Assembly (NCBI GenBank): GCA_024734495.1
Contig: JALMQS010000032.1
Coordinates: 620,001-684,000 of the forward strand
Length of the DNA stretch: 64,000 nucleotides
Origin: Forficula auricularia
Lineage: Eukaryota; Arthropoda; Insecta; Dermaptera; Forficulidae
Reading direction: 5' to 3'
How positions within the stretch are numbered: the first letter of the stretch is position 1; the number at the start of each line of letters is the position of its first letter. Shown in pieces: positions 47,764 through 57,719 of this stretch. Position numbers and translations under genes: made by a program. A model generated the notes under the pieces. It searched no databases and was not told the origin of the DNA. It saw nothing but the letters and a program-made list of their open reading frames with translations.

Positions 47764-48308
47764 TTCAGGGGTGGCCAAACTTTTAAACGTTGGGGGCAAA
47801 TTTTTCGGATAATTTGTAACCCGAGGGCGACTCACGTTTTTTTTTTGAAATGCACTTATGAATTGTTTTTGTTTTTTACAAGGACTTTTTAGGTACGCAG
47901 AAATATTTGTGACGTTATTAGAAGATACCAACTGATGACTTTTTTAGTGGCCTTCGGAATTCACAAAATTTAAAATCCCCCCCCCCAAAAAAAAGTTTTT
48001 TACCCTTATGTAGAGCCATATTTAAGCATGGGCTTGGTGGACTAGAGCCCAGGGCACCTCGATCCATGGGGCCATTTTATAAGATTGAAAGTTTCTTTTT
48101 ACCGAGAGTAGCAGAATGTGTGAAACTCACACATCAATTCCTGTGAATCTATTGTAATACTGATAAAGGGGACAAAGCCCTCGAAACAATAGTCTCGTGA
48201 TAAATAAATTAAAATATTTATTTTTCCAGCAGAAAACACACTCTTTTAATGTCTTCTTTAATGTTTTAGGATTGTTTTAAATATTTAAAAGATTTGTATT
48301 TATTTATA
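47764..48308. mobile_element. hAT-type end and hammerhead-like element end in intron
   Basis: CAGGGGTGGCCAAACTTTTA at 47767 is a hAT-type terminus without identified partner. A hammerhead-like motif with one core change (CTGATAA) lies at 48160-48194, followed by GTCTCGTGATAAATAAATT. It is homologous to the - strand copy at 56056-56090. Confidence 0.5.
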
Positions 48309-48760
48309 ATTGAAAGTAATGGAAGGCAGCCCAGGGGCAGTGAGGAAAGAAAAAATTAACCCCTATCCAAATAAGGTGTAATTTATTGGATTCCTTCCTC
48401 CTTTTCTTCCAAACCGACGTTTCGGAGGATTCTTACCTCCTTCTTCAGGGTTTCAAGGGGTCAATGAAGGAAACAAATAAAATGCTTCCTTCCTCTCTCC
48501 ACAGCAGTGTTTAAAATTGTTTTTCTATGCTTCTGCTAAGGAAGAAAAAGTTTTAAACACTGCTGTGGAGAGAGAAAGAAACATTTTATTTGTTTCCTTC
48601 ATTGACCCTTGAAACCATGAAGAAGGAGTGAAGAATCCTCCGAAACGTCGGTTTGAAAGGAAAGAAGGAAGGAATCCAATAAATTACACCTTATTTGGAT
48701 ATGTGTTAATTTTTTTCTTTCTTCAATACCCTTGATGGGCTTCCTTCCATTACTTTCAAT
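48309..48760. mobile_element. 452-base palindromic element with head-to-head hammerhead-like motifs
   Basis: The two halves are inverted copies over ~200 bases each with a short centre (about 48517-48550). Both arms run from ATTGAAAGTAATGGAAGG through ATAAGGTGTAATTTATTGGA to the hammerhead-like motif and a CATTGACCC...TTTGTTTCC stretch. The motif is intact on - at 48416-48448. On + at 48615-48651 the first core base is changed (ATGAAGA). No protein is encoded. A second member is at 55068-55429 and a decayed one near 52700. Confidence 0.88.
48416..48448 (-). other. Hammerhead-like motif
   Basis: CTGAAGA, A, GGAGG/CCTCC stem II, GAAAC, GTC on -. AAACC before the core pairs with GGTTT after it (stem I). 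ACGT around the site is self-complementary and could form an intermolecular stem III. Confidence 0.6.
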
Positions 48761-49343
48761 TAAAAGTTCTACCAGTCCAGAGAAAATTTCGTGCAAATAA
48801 AAGTATTTATTTATATTTATAAAAACAGTTAATAAAATTATAGATATAGTAATGTATTTATAAATGTTTATAAATAATTATATTTGATAGAGATATAGTT
48901 TCGAAGGCTTGGCGTTCTACTTCAGTCTTTCTTATAAATGTTATATTTGTTTTCTGTTCATGAGTATTTTAGCATGAAATGGTTAATTCACTTCTCTCTC
49001 TACATACATATATGAACAGGGGCGTGCTGGCTGGCACGGGGCGGCCCTGGATATGCGACACAATTTCAGGCCACTTATTTTTTTTTAATTTGTTAATAAT
49101 GCTTATTTATTCATTTCACGAAATACCACAGAAACAGTATTGGTGTTTGTAAACTAGTCGTTAAAAGAAAATCTGTGTTTTGAAAATATCAGACGAAAGA
49201 TTATTTCAATTAGATGCTATGTACTTATATAGGCGGTCGATTCTATAATCAAAATTTAATAATCAACATTGAGCAAACGTGTTATTTAATAGCGACATAA
49301 ATCTATGTAAGATTTAACACAGTAGGTAAATGTTACTTACATT
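48761..49343. other. Glutamine synthetase intron, element ends only
   Basis: A degenerate hammerhead-like motif on - at 48890-48925. CAGGGGCGTGCTGGCTGGCA at 49018 is a hAT (ZMYM-type) terminus matching the end at 58320. Otherwise anonymous. Confidence 0.45.
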
Positions 49344-49816
49344 CAGTGGCGTATTTACAATTTTCTCCTGGGAGGGGTCTATTATTGAAAAAATACAAAA
49401 ATTTAATAAATATATCTTATATATTTTTTTTAATATACATTAGGTATACAGGTTTTTTCATTATGAGCGGTCGAACTTTAAACTAAAATAAAAAAAAAAA
49501 AACCTCTTTAAGTGATGTTGCCACAATTTTTATTTTATTTTAAAGAATAATCGATGACATTATGTTTGGAATATAATTTCAGCCAAATGGCCGCCGCGAC
49601 TCCGTGTAGCTGGTCTATCCTGGAGGACCAATTTCGGATGACATCTTAGCATAAACATATAATAAGAGTAATTAAAAAAGTGGAAAAATATAATAATAAT
49701 ATACAATATTACCTACCATATTTTTATATATTTCAAATAACAAATAAAAAAATTCTTAGAGCTTTGGGGGGGGGGGGGGGATCCAGACCCCATGGACCCC
49801 CGAAAATACGCTCCTG
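49344..49816. mobile_element. hAT MITE
   Basis: Termini CAGTGGCGTATTTACA (49344) and, inverted, CAGGAGCGTATTTTCG (ending 49816) are a hAT-type inverted pair. CTTACATT and TTTACATT flank it as an 8-base duplication with one mismatch. A ~90-base internal stretch (GGATGACATCTTAGCATAAA) recurs at 55860-55950. G and A runs precede the right end. Confidence 0.85.
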
Positions 49817-49835
49817 TTTACATTAACACAGGACG

Positions 49836-50174
49836 TCTCGTGATACCCACATGTGTAAAAAACATTGTAAAAGACCTTCCACCCCTCTCCTGTTTTTTGC
49901 AACTGAAAATATCACCGAATATAGCAGGACCACCGGCGAAAAATAAAGGAATAGATAAAAAGGAGAACCAAAGTGATCGAGATGGAGACCGAAGGGCATG
50001 AATTACGAAGGAGAGGAACTTTAAAACTAAAAGGAAGGTTTTTGCTATAATCATCGAATAGGCAAGTGGCCCTTGAAAATGAATCGGCGTCAACGATCTT
50101 GTTCTTTTAAAATATTCTTAATTTTTAATGTGGCGGGCAGCGGCCCACCGGGCATTTGCCCGGTGTCCCGGCGG
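49836..50174 (-). mobile_element. Non-autonomous relative of the ZMYM-type hAT
   Basis: Nearly identical to 57961-58312, the 5' flank of the hAT transposase gene on - at 57719, up to the terminal GGCCAGCACG. It lacks any coding part. It shows a short deletion against the other copy near 49970. High similarity implies recent shared activity. Confidence 0.75.
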
Positions 50175-50286
50175 GCCAGCACGAATATGAATTGAAAATA
50201 AAAAAATTTTAACAAATTTTCTAATTCCACCATGACTCGTCAATCAAAAAAAAATTGTTTATCAAAGCTAAACTTGCAGTTTTTAT

Positions 50287-50361
50287 GATCGAGGGATCCG
50301 TCTGCTGCCAGAACGTTGGAAAAAGATTATAGAAAACGATGGAGAATATATCATTGATTGA
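50287..50361 (+). pseudogene. Mariner transposase C-terminal relic
   Basis: RGIRLLPERWKKIIENDGEY, then IID and a stop: the last residues of a mariner transposase, from a subfamily different from the copy at 2061. No termini remain nearby. Confidence 0.75.
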
Positions 50362-50616
50362 ATAAAAAATTTTGTTTGCCTAATCGCTGTGACTTTTACT
50401 CCCAAACTCCGCACGAACTTTCGCACGTACCCAATACTACATACAATATAAATATATCTATTAAAATCTTTGATAAATGATCTAAATTCATGTTTGTAAA
50501 ATAAATTGATTATATATCAGAAGTTGATTTTGAGAAAAAATTCAATCTTTCTTTCTCAAATAGATTCTCTTTTCATTTCATAAAATAATTTTATTGAAAA
50601 ACCACTTAGTTAAATG

Positions 50617-50874
50617 CGAGGGGTGAACCGCGACCTAATATGCTGTACACCTACTTCCACTTGTACTTCCAAATATTTCCAAGTACTTGCAAATATTTCC
50701 AAGTACTTTTAAATATTCCCAAGCAGTTTCAAATATTTCCAACTACTTCCAAATATTTCCAAGCACTTCCAAATATTTCCAAGTACTTCCAAATATTTCC
50801 AAAATACTTCCAAAGAGGAGTACACCTACTTCCAAAAAGGTGTACACCTACTTCCAATCGCGGATCACCCCTCG
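50617..50874. mobile_element. MITE with exact 8-base duplication and 20-base tandem core
   Basis: Ends CGAGGGGTGAACCGCGA and TCGCGGATCACCCCTCG are inverted with one mismatch. GTTAAATG is duplicated exactly (50609-50616, 50875-50882). The interior is a 20-base tandem repeat AAATATTTCCAAGTACTTCC, about eight units (50668-50812). Its right end is only 44 bases before the exon 3 start of the glutamine synthetase-like gene, close to the branch-point region. Confidence 0.88.
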
Positions 50875-50918
50875 GTTAAATGTTTACAGATTTTTAATTG
50901 AAATTTTTAAATTTTAAG

Positions 50919-51083
50919 ATTTCAGCGTGACAGAAGTTGATGGAAGCCAAAGCTACCAGGCGAGTACCGATGAGACGGATATCGTCCTTAAGCCCGTCAG
51001 ACTGTATCTTGACCCTTTTCGAATGGGCAAATTCAACAGACTTGTTATGACTGAGGCCTTCAAGCCAAATGGAGAACCATGTG
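50919..51083 (+). CDS. Glutamine synthetase-like protein, exon 3
   Basis: The acceptor TTTTAAG (50912-50918) is preferred over TTTCAG seven bases further on, because only it restores the frame (G + AT) and the family spacing of 13 residues between RVFTF and DGS. It encodes FSVTEVDGSQSYQASTDETD, then VRLYLDPFRMGKFNRLVMTE and AFKPNGEPC. The usual W-N-Y/F-D-G-S-S signature is altered to V-D-G-S-Q, and AEGSNSD is lost, so the copy is unusually divergent. The donor TGTG/GTAAGA is strong, but no catalytic-domain exon was found downstream in this window. Confidence 0.78.
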
Positions 51084-51550
51084 GTAAGAATCATTATTCA
51101 CTGGGGACAAACTTTTTACTAGCTTCTGTTCCCACAAAACAAAAAAATTGATTTTTGAGCTTAGCTTCAAGGGTAAAAACTTTCACTTAGAAGTAAAAAA
51201 GTGAACATTCTTTTTCTAATTAAACCACATATGTATAATGTTAGTAATTTAAATTTTTTTAAGTATCTACACGATATTTTAATCAAAATAGACCACTTTG
51301 GTACTGAAATATTTTATCTGAGTTCGAAATTTACCTTCTCATTTTTAATTTATTTGTTTACCTGGACTGAAAGTTAGGCAATTAATTAAGAAGTCAAATA
51401 AAAAACAACAAAACTTATTTACCTAATTATGAGTTTATTAATAAAGTAAAAATCAAATTATAAACTAAAAATTATATATAATGGACGAAATTTATAAATT
51501 TTGTTTACTTAATAAAATATAAAGTTAGATATATTTTGATTTATAAAATT
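51084..51550. other. Sequence between two convergent genes
   Basis: No further glutamine synthetase exon was recognised here. Reading through the exon 3 donor reaches a stop at 51149-51151. Confidence 0.5.
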
Positions 51551-51615
51551 TTATTGAAAAACATCATCATCTTCTTTGCGTGTTTCAGGTAAATTTGTTT
51601 CAACATTAAACATTT
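51551..51615 (-). CDS. Unknown 114-residue protein, exon 3 (terminal)
   Basis: On -, the acceptor TTTATATTTCAG opens a 65-base exon: AA completing Lys, then MFNVETNLPETRKEDDDVFQ and TAA. The stop overlaps an AATAAA, so a poly-A signal lies immediately at the end. It joins exon 2 in matching phase (A + AA). The exon is acidic and hydrophilic. It is transcribed towards the glutamine synthetase-like gene. Confidence 0.65.
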
Positions 51616-52344
51616 CTGAAATATAAACGAAAGTTATTATTATTAATATTATGACATTATGAGATATTAAAATAGAATCAATGGATTAATTTGTTAATGT
51701 TTTATCAACAATATATTCAGAGTTAGGGAAATAAGATATTCAGTAATTGAATTACATTACTTTTACTTAGTGTAATTCATTTAACAATTAAAAATTAACT
51801 TCATCATGTAATTGAATTCTCAATAGAAATTACGTAATCCAATTAATTACATTATAAATTACTCATTTACGTTCCGTGGGTATTAAAATATAAAATAATA
51901 ATTATAAATAACCTTTGTTTATTTTATATATATTAAGGAGCATTGTTTGGTAATTTGTTATTTTAGTTAAAAACGATATACTCGTATTAATATTATATGT
52001 ACGTTAAAAGTTTTTCTTTCGAGACGGGTTGATAGATTTAGCTGAGGATTGGATGTTGGATGGAAGGCAGTTTCAAAAAAGAAAAATCTTCCAATAAATA
52101 CTGTATTATTGAAAATAATTTTTTTATTCATTTCTGGACTGCATTCCATCCAATCCTCGGTTATTGATATAATTTTTAATTTTAAATTCAGATTAAAAAG
52201 GTCGATTTTTATTTATAACCAGAATTAAATAAAAGTGAAATTAAATAAAAAATTTTTTAACATTTTGACCCATCCCGGCCATCCATCATCAGGGCATCGC
52301 TGTGCATAAAGTTTTGAACTTAATTGTAATTAAAAATAATATCA

Positions 52345-52690
52345 TCATATCAAATCCGCCCGTCTCGAATACCGCTCTCATCTATGTAGAGGAACCTCTA
52401 AATATTCTCTTGCCACCCTGCAATTCAGAAACGAGCCGCTAATTGACGATTCTACCCTCATCGATATTATAATACGTTTGTCCCCATGACTTCAAGGAAC
52501 TGGAACTCTCTCCCAGCTTCCATCTTTCCCAGCACTTATAATCTTCAAACCTTCAAAACCCGGGTGCCCAAACACCCTCTCGCTTGACCAACTTTCCCTT
52601 CTCTTCGGTAATGAAAGGGCCCTTCGAGATCCATAGGGGTTGCATCTTTACTGGTGCACCCTTTCTTGTATTCGATTGCATTAAAAAAAT
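52345..52690 (+). pseudogene. LINE (CR1/Jockey-like) 3' fragment
   Basis: It matches parts of the 40187 copy (SRNWNSLPASIFPSTYNLQT-like segment at 52490-52550) and ends in the shared 3'UTR CATAGGGGTTGCATC and GATTGCATT poly-A. Several internal deletions. Confidence 0.8.
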
Positions 52691-53640
52691 ATATATATAT
52701 CAATGGTATATAGAGGTTCCTTCGTTGAACCTTTTAAGCCCTAAAGAAGGAGGAACGATCCTCCAAATTGTTGGGTTTTTTTAAGAGAATGAAAATTAAG
52801 TTCTAATAAATTTTTTATTCGAGAATTTGTGGTTTCCAATATTCTCGGGCTGCCTTTGCATCAATTCAGCATTGAGTTCTACCACTCCATCTTCAAATAG
52901 AAAATGCCTCTAATTAAATTTCATAATTGTAATGAGCTATTACAAGGTTTTAAAATTAAAAAACTAATTGATTAATTGAAGGAAATTGAAAAAAAATGTT
53001 AATATATTTTTATTGACACACTCAGTTATGAATAATTACTTTAATTAAGAAAAAACTTAACAAATTAAAGTTATCCAAAGATGAGACTCTGACAGATGGA
53101 TTTGTCGACTCAAAAACAAACCCCTTAATGAGAAATTTTCATCGAAATCGTTTGAACCGTTTTAGAGAAACTAATTCTATATAAATATTTATACAAGAAT
53201 TGCTCATTTAATAGTATAGTACCTGGAACACCGAGCGATGCTCGGTAATTTTTTGATTCAGTTAAAAGCGATATATTAATATTATTTATTTATATTAATT
53301 TAATTTTAAATTCAGGTAAAAAGGTCGATTTTTAATCGCAGCCAAAAAAATAAAATTTAATTAATATTTTATCAACGTTAACAGCCGCTATGACCATCCC
53401 CAAGAGGTATCACTGGCCACAAAGTTTTAAATGTAATTGCAATTGAAAATAATATTAATTTACACCGAGGTTCTTTCGTTTTCCCTTTTAAATCCTTCGA
53501 ATTGTCGGATTTTTTAAGAGAATGAAAGTGATATTCTAATAAATTATTTTACAGAAAAATACCTTTAAGTAATTAAATTCGGAAATTCCAATATATAATA
53601 ATATTTGTAATGATCTATTAGTGGATTTAAAATAAAAACC
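52691..53640. other. Decayed hammerhead-like element fragments
   Basis: 52738-52775 (CTAAAGAAGGAGG...CCTCCAAATTG) and 53465-53545 are diverged relatives of the palindromic element at 48309. GGGCTGCCTTTGCATC at 52850 matches its end. 53085-53230 has LINE-tail phrases (CATCGAAATCGTTTGAACCG). Confidence 0.5.
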
Positions 53641-53644
53641 AATT

Positions 53645-53827
53645 TTTTTTTTTTTTTTTTGGCTTTTCGGCCTTTCTAACCATAAGCCATTTTACGATAC
53701 TATATATTTTTTAAATTTGTCCCTATCCCGGGGGTCCGATTTTAGCCGAATGCCTCGAGTCGGATTCGAACCCGGGTCCACTTGGTTAGCAGGATGATGC
53801 GCTACCGACTAGCCTATCTGACCCCCC
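53645..53827 (-). mobile_element. tRNA-derived SINE (family A), copy 2
   Basis: On -, GGGGTCAGATAGGCTAGTCG head, B-box GGGTTCGAATCCGACTCG, tail GAAAGGCCGAAAAGCC and poly-A. An approximate target duplication TAAAAACCAATT lies on both sides. Lies in intron 2 of the - strand gene. Confidence 0.92.
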
Positions 53828-55067
53828 TAAAAAACCAATTAATTATATTTTAAAAAAATTAAAAAAAACATACAAATATATAAATATACAATTTTTGCTC
53901 GTTTAATAAGAGAGATAAAAGATATAAGGTGGGATAATTATTTAGGTTTTGGATATACGTGGAAGTATTTCGCAGATACTCCAAAAATTTTAACTCGACT
54001 AAATCTCAATTGAAATCTCTGTTCAATTGAACTTCATTTTATTGAATGAAAAACCTATACTTTTCTATTTTTTGAAAATGCGAGATCACCCCTACATTAA
54101 TAATATATTTCTTTATAAATTACTTTCGAAGTATGTAATTGAAATTACAACATGTAATCAATTAATTGTATTTTAAATGCTGCCGCAACACTGCATATAA
54201 TGGAAATATATTAGACATAGATATACGAGTATATTATAGATCGAACTTGCCTCAGATGTTTAGATGTAAGGTCTAAAATTTAATCTAAAACAAAGGTAGC
54301 TTAAAGAAATATTATATAATATTTTCTACTGTATTATTTTTATTTAATGCACTTTGTTAGTAAATCTTGAATTTAAGCTGCGAAGAGGGGAAGGAATCAA
54401 TTCCCCTAGTACTTTTGTTTCCAGTGCCCTCTCAAATACCACAGGAAGATGTAAATTAATTTCAGATATGTATGAGGGAGAGTCTAAAATGCATTGGAGC
54501 CATTTTCAGTATAAAGTTAAAATATATAATTACTATTAAGAATCTTTGATGGATCCGGGTCTGTAATTAATTCTTCCAATAAGTTGAAATTCTCTCCTAA
54601 TGGTTGTTCCTCTTTTACTGTAACTTCGTCAAAATGACTTGGATTTAAGTTAATGAGTTGACGCTCAATGTCTAGATGTTCAAACTGTAATGAAAGAAAA
54701 AAAATTACTGGAGTTACTGGAAATTAATAAAAATTACTAAAATTACTAAGCTGGAATTATAAAATGTTATCATTCCAGCAGAAGACACACTCTTTTATTG
54801 TCTCCTTCAATATATAAAAATTCTGCTACCCTCGGCACAAAAACTTTCAATTTAACATTTAGATGAATATATCATAGATGTATTTGTTAATATCGGCTAC
54901 CAGTTAAGTGCTAAGGACTTGATTTTAAAACGTTTGTGACTACAGATAGAATAGAATATTTATTTGCAAAGAAGTAAATAAATACATTGTAGGTATATAT
55001 AAAAAATTTAAACTAATTTTTTTGCAGCGAAATTTTCTCTGGAGAGAGACGGACTAGTAGAAATTTT
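53828..55067. other. Intronic DNA, no further gene recognised
   Basis: Includes a LINE-tail-like phrase near 53890-53920. 54780-54850 and 55960-56030 share a phrase (CACTCTTTTATTGTCTCCTT) seen again at 48240. The exon at 54534-54684 is listed separately. Confidence 0.4.
54534..54684 (-). CDS. Unknown 114-residue protein, exon 2
   Basis: On -, the acceptor TTTCTTTCATTACAG opens FEHLDIERQLINLNPSHFDE, VTVKEEQPLGENFNLLEELI and TDPDPSKILN. The exon is 151 bases and has a GTAATT donor. It is phase 0 at its start and phase 1 at its end, compatible with both neighbours. Charged, likely helical; no domain recognised. The 2.9-kb intron after it holds a SINE and LINE fragments. Confidence 0.7.
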
Positions 55068-55429
55068 AATTGAAGGTAATGGAAGCAGCCCAGAGGTAGT
55101 GAGGAAGAAAAAATTAACACATATCAAATAAGGTGTAATTTATTGGAATCTTCCTCCTTTCCTTTCAAACCGACGTTTCGGAGGATTTTTCCTTCTTCAG
55201 GGTTTCAAAGGGTCAATGAATGAAACAAATTGACTCTTTCTTCAGGGTTTAAAAGGGTCAATTTGTTTCATTCATTGACCCTTTGAAACCCTGAAGAAGG
55301 AGGGAAAATCCTCCGAAACGTCGGTTTGAAAGGAAAGGAGGAAGGATTCCAATAAATTACACCTTATTTGATATGTGTTAATTTTTTCTTTCCTCACTAC
55401 CCCTGGGCTGCCTTCCATTACATTCAATT
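55068..55429. mobile_element. Second palindromic element with head-to-head hammerhead-like motifs
   Basis: Homologous to 48309-48760. The arms run from AATTGAAGGTAATGGAAG inward through AAGGTGTAATTTATTGGA. Intact motifs are at 55172-55200 (-) and 55291-55322 (+), plus a partial third copy near 55230-55250. The centre is near 55245. The flank CTCTGGAGAGAGACGG before it matches, inverted, the flank after the first element, so the full family is longer than the palindrome. Confidence 0.88.
55291..55322 (+). other. Hammerhead-like motif
   Basis: CTGAAGA, A, GGAGG, loop GAAAAT, CCTCC, GAAAC, GTC. Stem I is extensive: CCCTTTGAAACC before the core pairs with GGTTTGAAAGG after it. This is one of the best-formed copies. 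Confidence 0.62.
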
Positions 55430-55539
55430 TACACTACACTAATTAAAGACAATAAAACAAATCAAATTCAACAATTATTGCAACACTCCTCATTAAGCAA
55501 AACTTGTGTGGAGGGGTGGTCTGACATCATGGCGTTGTT

Positions 55540-55860
55540 TGTCAAAACGTTGAATTCTTTGAAGATCAGCTTTGTAGGTACCTTGCCGACCTCACCCATT
55601 ATTATTATTCTCCTCTGCATAAGTATCAGAGGCCTCAGGACAGAAATCCCGCAACCACCCCACCAAATAATCCCATATTTTAGATCGACTGGACAAGCGC
55701 CAAGTAAATCGTTCTCAACAAGTCCAAACGAACAACCCTCAGTTGCCTGAATTTATGGGTCATAGCTCGTAATCTAGAACATAGAACATAAGAGATGTGC
55801 TGATCCCATCGCAACCGCCCATCCACAATAATGCCAAGATATTAAAGAATGAGCCAAATT
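55540..55860 (-). pseudogene. LINE reverse transcriptase fragment (third type)
   Basis: On -, broken frames give LGIIVDGRLRWDQHIS and, after frame changes, LRVVRLDLLRTIYLALVQSI, KYGIIWWGG. This is the region between the RT palm and the C-terminus in R1/Jockey-type LINEs. The + frame at 55478-55750 is its shadow. Confidence 0.65.
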
Positions 55861-56055
55861 CGGATGACATCTTAGCATAAACATATCATAAGAGTAATTA
55901 AAAAAGTGGAAAAATATAATAATAAAATACAATATTACCTACCATATATTAAATTGAAAGTTTTTGCCGAGAGTAGCAGAATTTTTATATATTGAAGGAG
56001 ACAATAAAAGAGTGTATCTTCTGCTGGAATTATAAATTTTATTTATTTATAACGA

Positions 56056-56090
56056 GACTATAGTTTCGAGGGCTTTGCCCTCTTCATCAG
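56056..56090 (-). other. Hammerhead-like motif, best stem II
   Basis: On -, CTGATGA, A, GAGGGC-AAA-GCCCTC (6 bp), GAAAC, loop TATA, GTC, then TCG. Stem III is the minimal C-G pair with a four-base loop. AGA before and TCG after the core begin stem I, continuing AATA/TTAT after an internal loop. Confidence 0.62.
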
Positions 56091-56119
56091 TCTATTACAA
56101 TGGATTCACAGGAATTAAT

Positions 56120-57719
56120 TTATGAATTGTCTCCTTCAAAATTTGAATCTTGCACGTTTGAAAGAAGTGGAGGATCGACTTGTGCTTGGCTCAAAAGTGT
56201 CCTGCTTTTGTACAATTTTCTCCACAATTCCAATTGCTGGTTCATTTCGAGGTTTTCTTTGTCGATTCTCAATATATATGGGGTAACTAGACTTCCCAAT
56301 TCTTCAAGAAATATTCTTCTTTTGAAGAGATTGTTGTTTTTTTTCCACTCTGCATTTATTTTTTTCCATAATACAAAAGTATTTCTAGGCTGTACTGTCA
56401 AGAATATTGTAAAAAACAATCATCGGCCAACGATTAGTTTTCCTCTTGCATGTAGGTATATAGTTTGCAATCGGTTGATCAAGCGTGTCAACAACAATGT
56501 TGGCTGCTCCATCAGTTGCATTTCCGATACAATTTTGAAGATCCAAGTCGTTTTCTTTAAGTACATCTTGAAGGAGTGTCATCATGCCTTGTCCAGTCGA
56601 ATCAATGGAACTTTTCAAAGCAAGTAACGTTTCTTTTATTTCATTATTTGTAATATATCGAATTATTACTGAGCACTGATCTTTAACAGATATGTCTTGT
56701 GTTGTGTCTAATTAGACCGAGAATAATTTAGCAGCTTTAATCTCATTCGAAATATGTTTTTTTATAAGATAGCTAATTGATTTTATAACTAAATTCACTG
56801 TGTTGTTTGATGAGAACGTTAATGCACTTCCACGACCTCGTCCTTGTTGAATAGTCCTAGCTTCTGCTTTCGCTTTGGCTTCTTTACTTTTATTTATTAC
56901 AACAGTTAAATGTTCTTTTAAAACAGCATCGTACTTGCTCAGTAAAATGATTAACTCCAAAAAAGTTCCATGATCCAAAGTGGAATCATCCAAGGTATAA
57001 GCTGCTTCATTTTTTTCCTCTATAGCTGAGGCCCCGTTTTCCAATTACTTTAACAACATCTACAATTCTTTCGATGATTTGTCTTCGTTTCTTAACTTGC
57101 ACGTTTCTCAATCCGACCTGTTTAGACCATACAAGACTTTTTAAATCTTTGTTTTTGATTTTGGCGAAATAGGCTTGGGTAGAATTACAGTGTATTTTAC
57201 TGGATTCATGTTCCAAAATTCTTTGGTGAACATGTCGCCAATCATTTAGTCCCGTACAAAATACACTTTGGTCCACTGAATTGGAAAAAACTATGCACAC
57301 GTAACAAAAAAGTTTTTGAGAATTAATGTCATATGTTAACCACTTTCTCTGTACTCCATCTTCAGAATAGAAAACTTTTTTTGCGGCAAACGGTAATTTT
57401 ACTTCCCTCTCGGAAGGTTGCTTTGGATGATTCTTAAGAAAAAATTCAATATCTTGATCTTTAGGTTTAACAAAAAAATTAAATAAGATGTCAGACGCCT
57501 TTTGCTCTTCGACTACACTAGGACCGAGAGAGGAAACATGTTTTTCACTTTGTTTTTCAGAATCACTTTCGATAATCACTGAAGTGGTCGCGGTAGAAGT
57601 ACTTGCACTTTGATGGAAAAATTTGTCCAATTTAACACACTTTTCTGCTTTTTCTAGCAAAAGTTTTTTTTCTTTTCACGTAGCTTTTTGGCACCTCCTT
57701 TTCGCTTCCTCTCACTCAT
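56120..57719 (-). pseudogene. hAT transposase, ZMYM/TTF-type, broken
   Basis: ATG at 57719 starts MSERKRKGGAKKLREKKK; a shift in the A-run near 57665 leads into 57660-57007. That frame has a TTF-type zinc finger: LFCYVCIVF...GLNDWRHVHQRILEHESSKIH, with Cys, Cys, His and His ligands. The frames 57044-56712 (DHGTFLELIILLSKYDAVL), 56618-56385 (NCIGNATDGAANI, around a catalytic Asp) and 56419-56120 follow in order. At least four frame breaks and a missing C-terminus, cut near the hammerhead-like end at 56090, make it inactive. Confidence 0.85.

Noticed and set aside
50926..51083. Acceptor TTTCAG at 50925 as start of the glutamine synthetase exon 3
   Set aside because: It breaks the frame with exon 2; TTTTAAG at 50918 keeps frame and exact family spacing.
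55478..55750. 90-codon + strand frame
   Set aside because: Antisense to a decayed LINE fragment; no motif of its own.
56100..56627. 175-codon + strand frame
   Set aside because: Antisense shadow of the hAT transposase remnant, whose motifs are on -.
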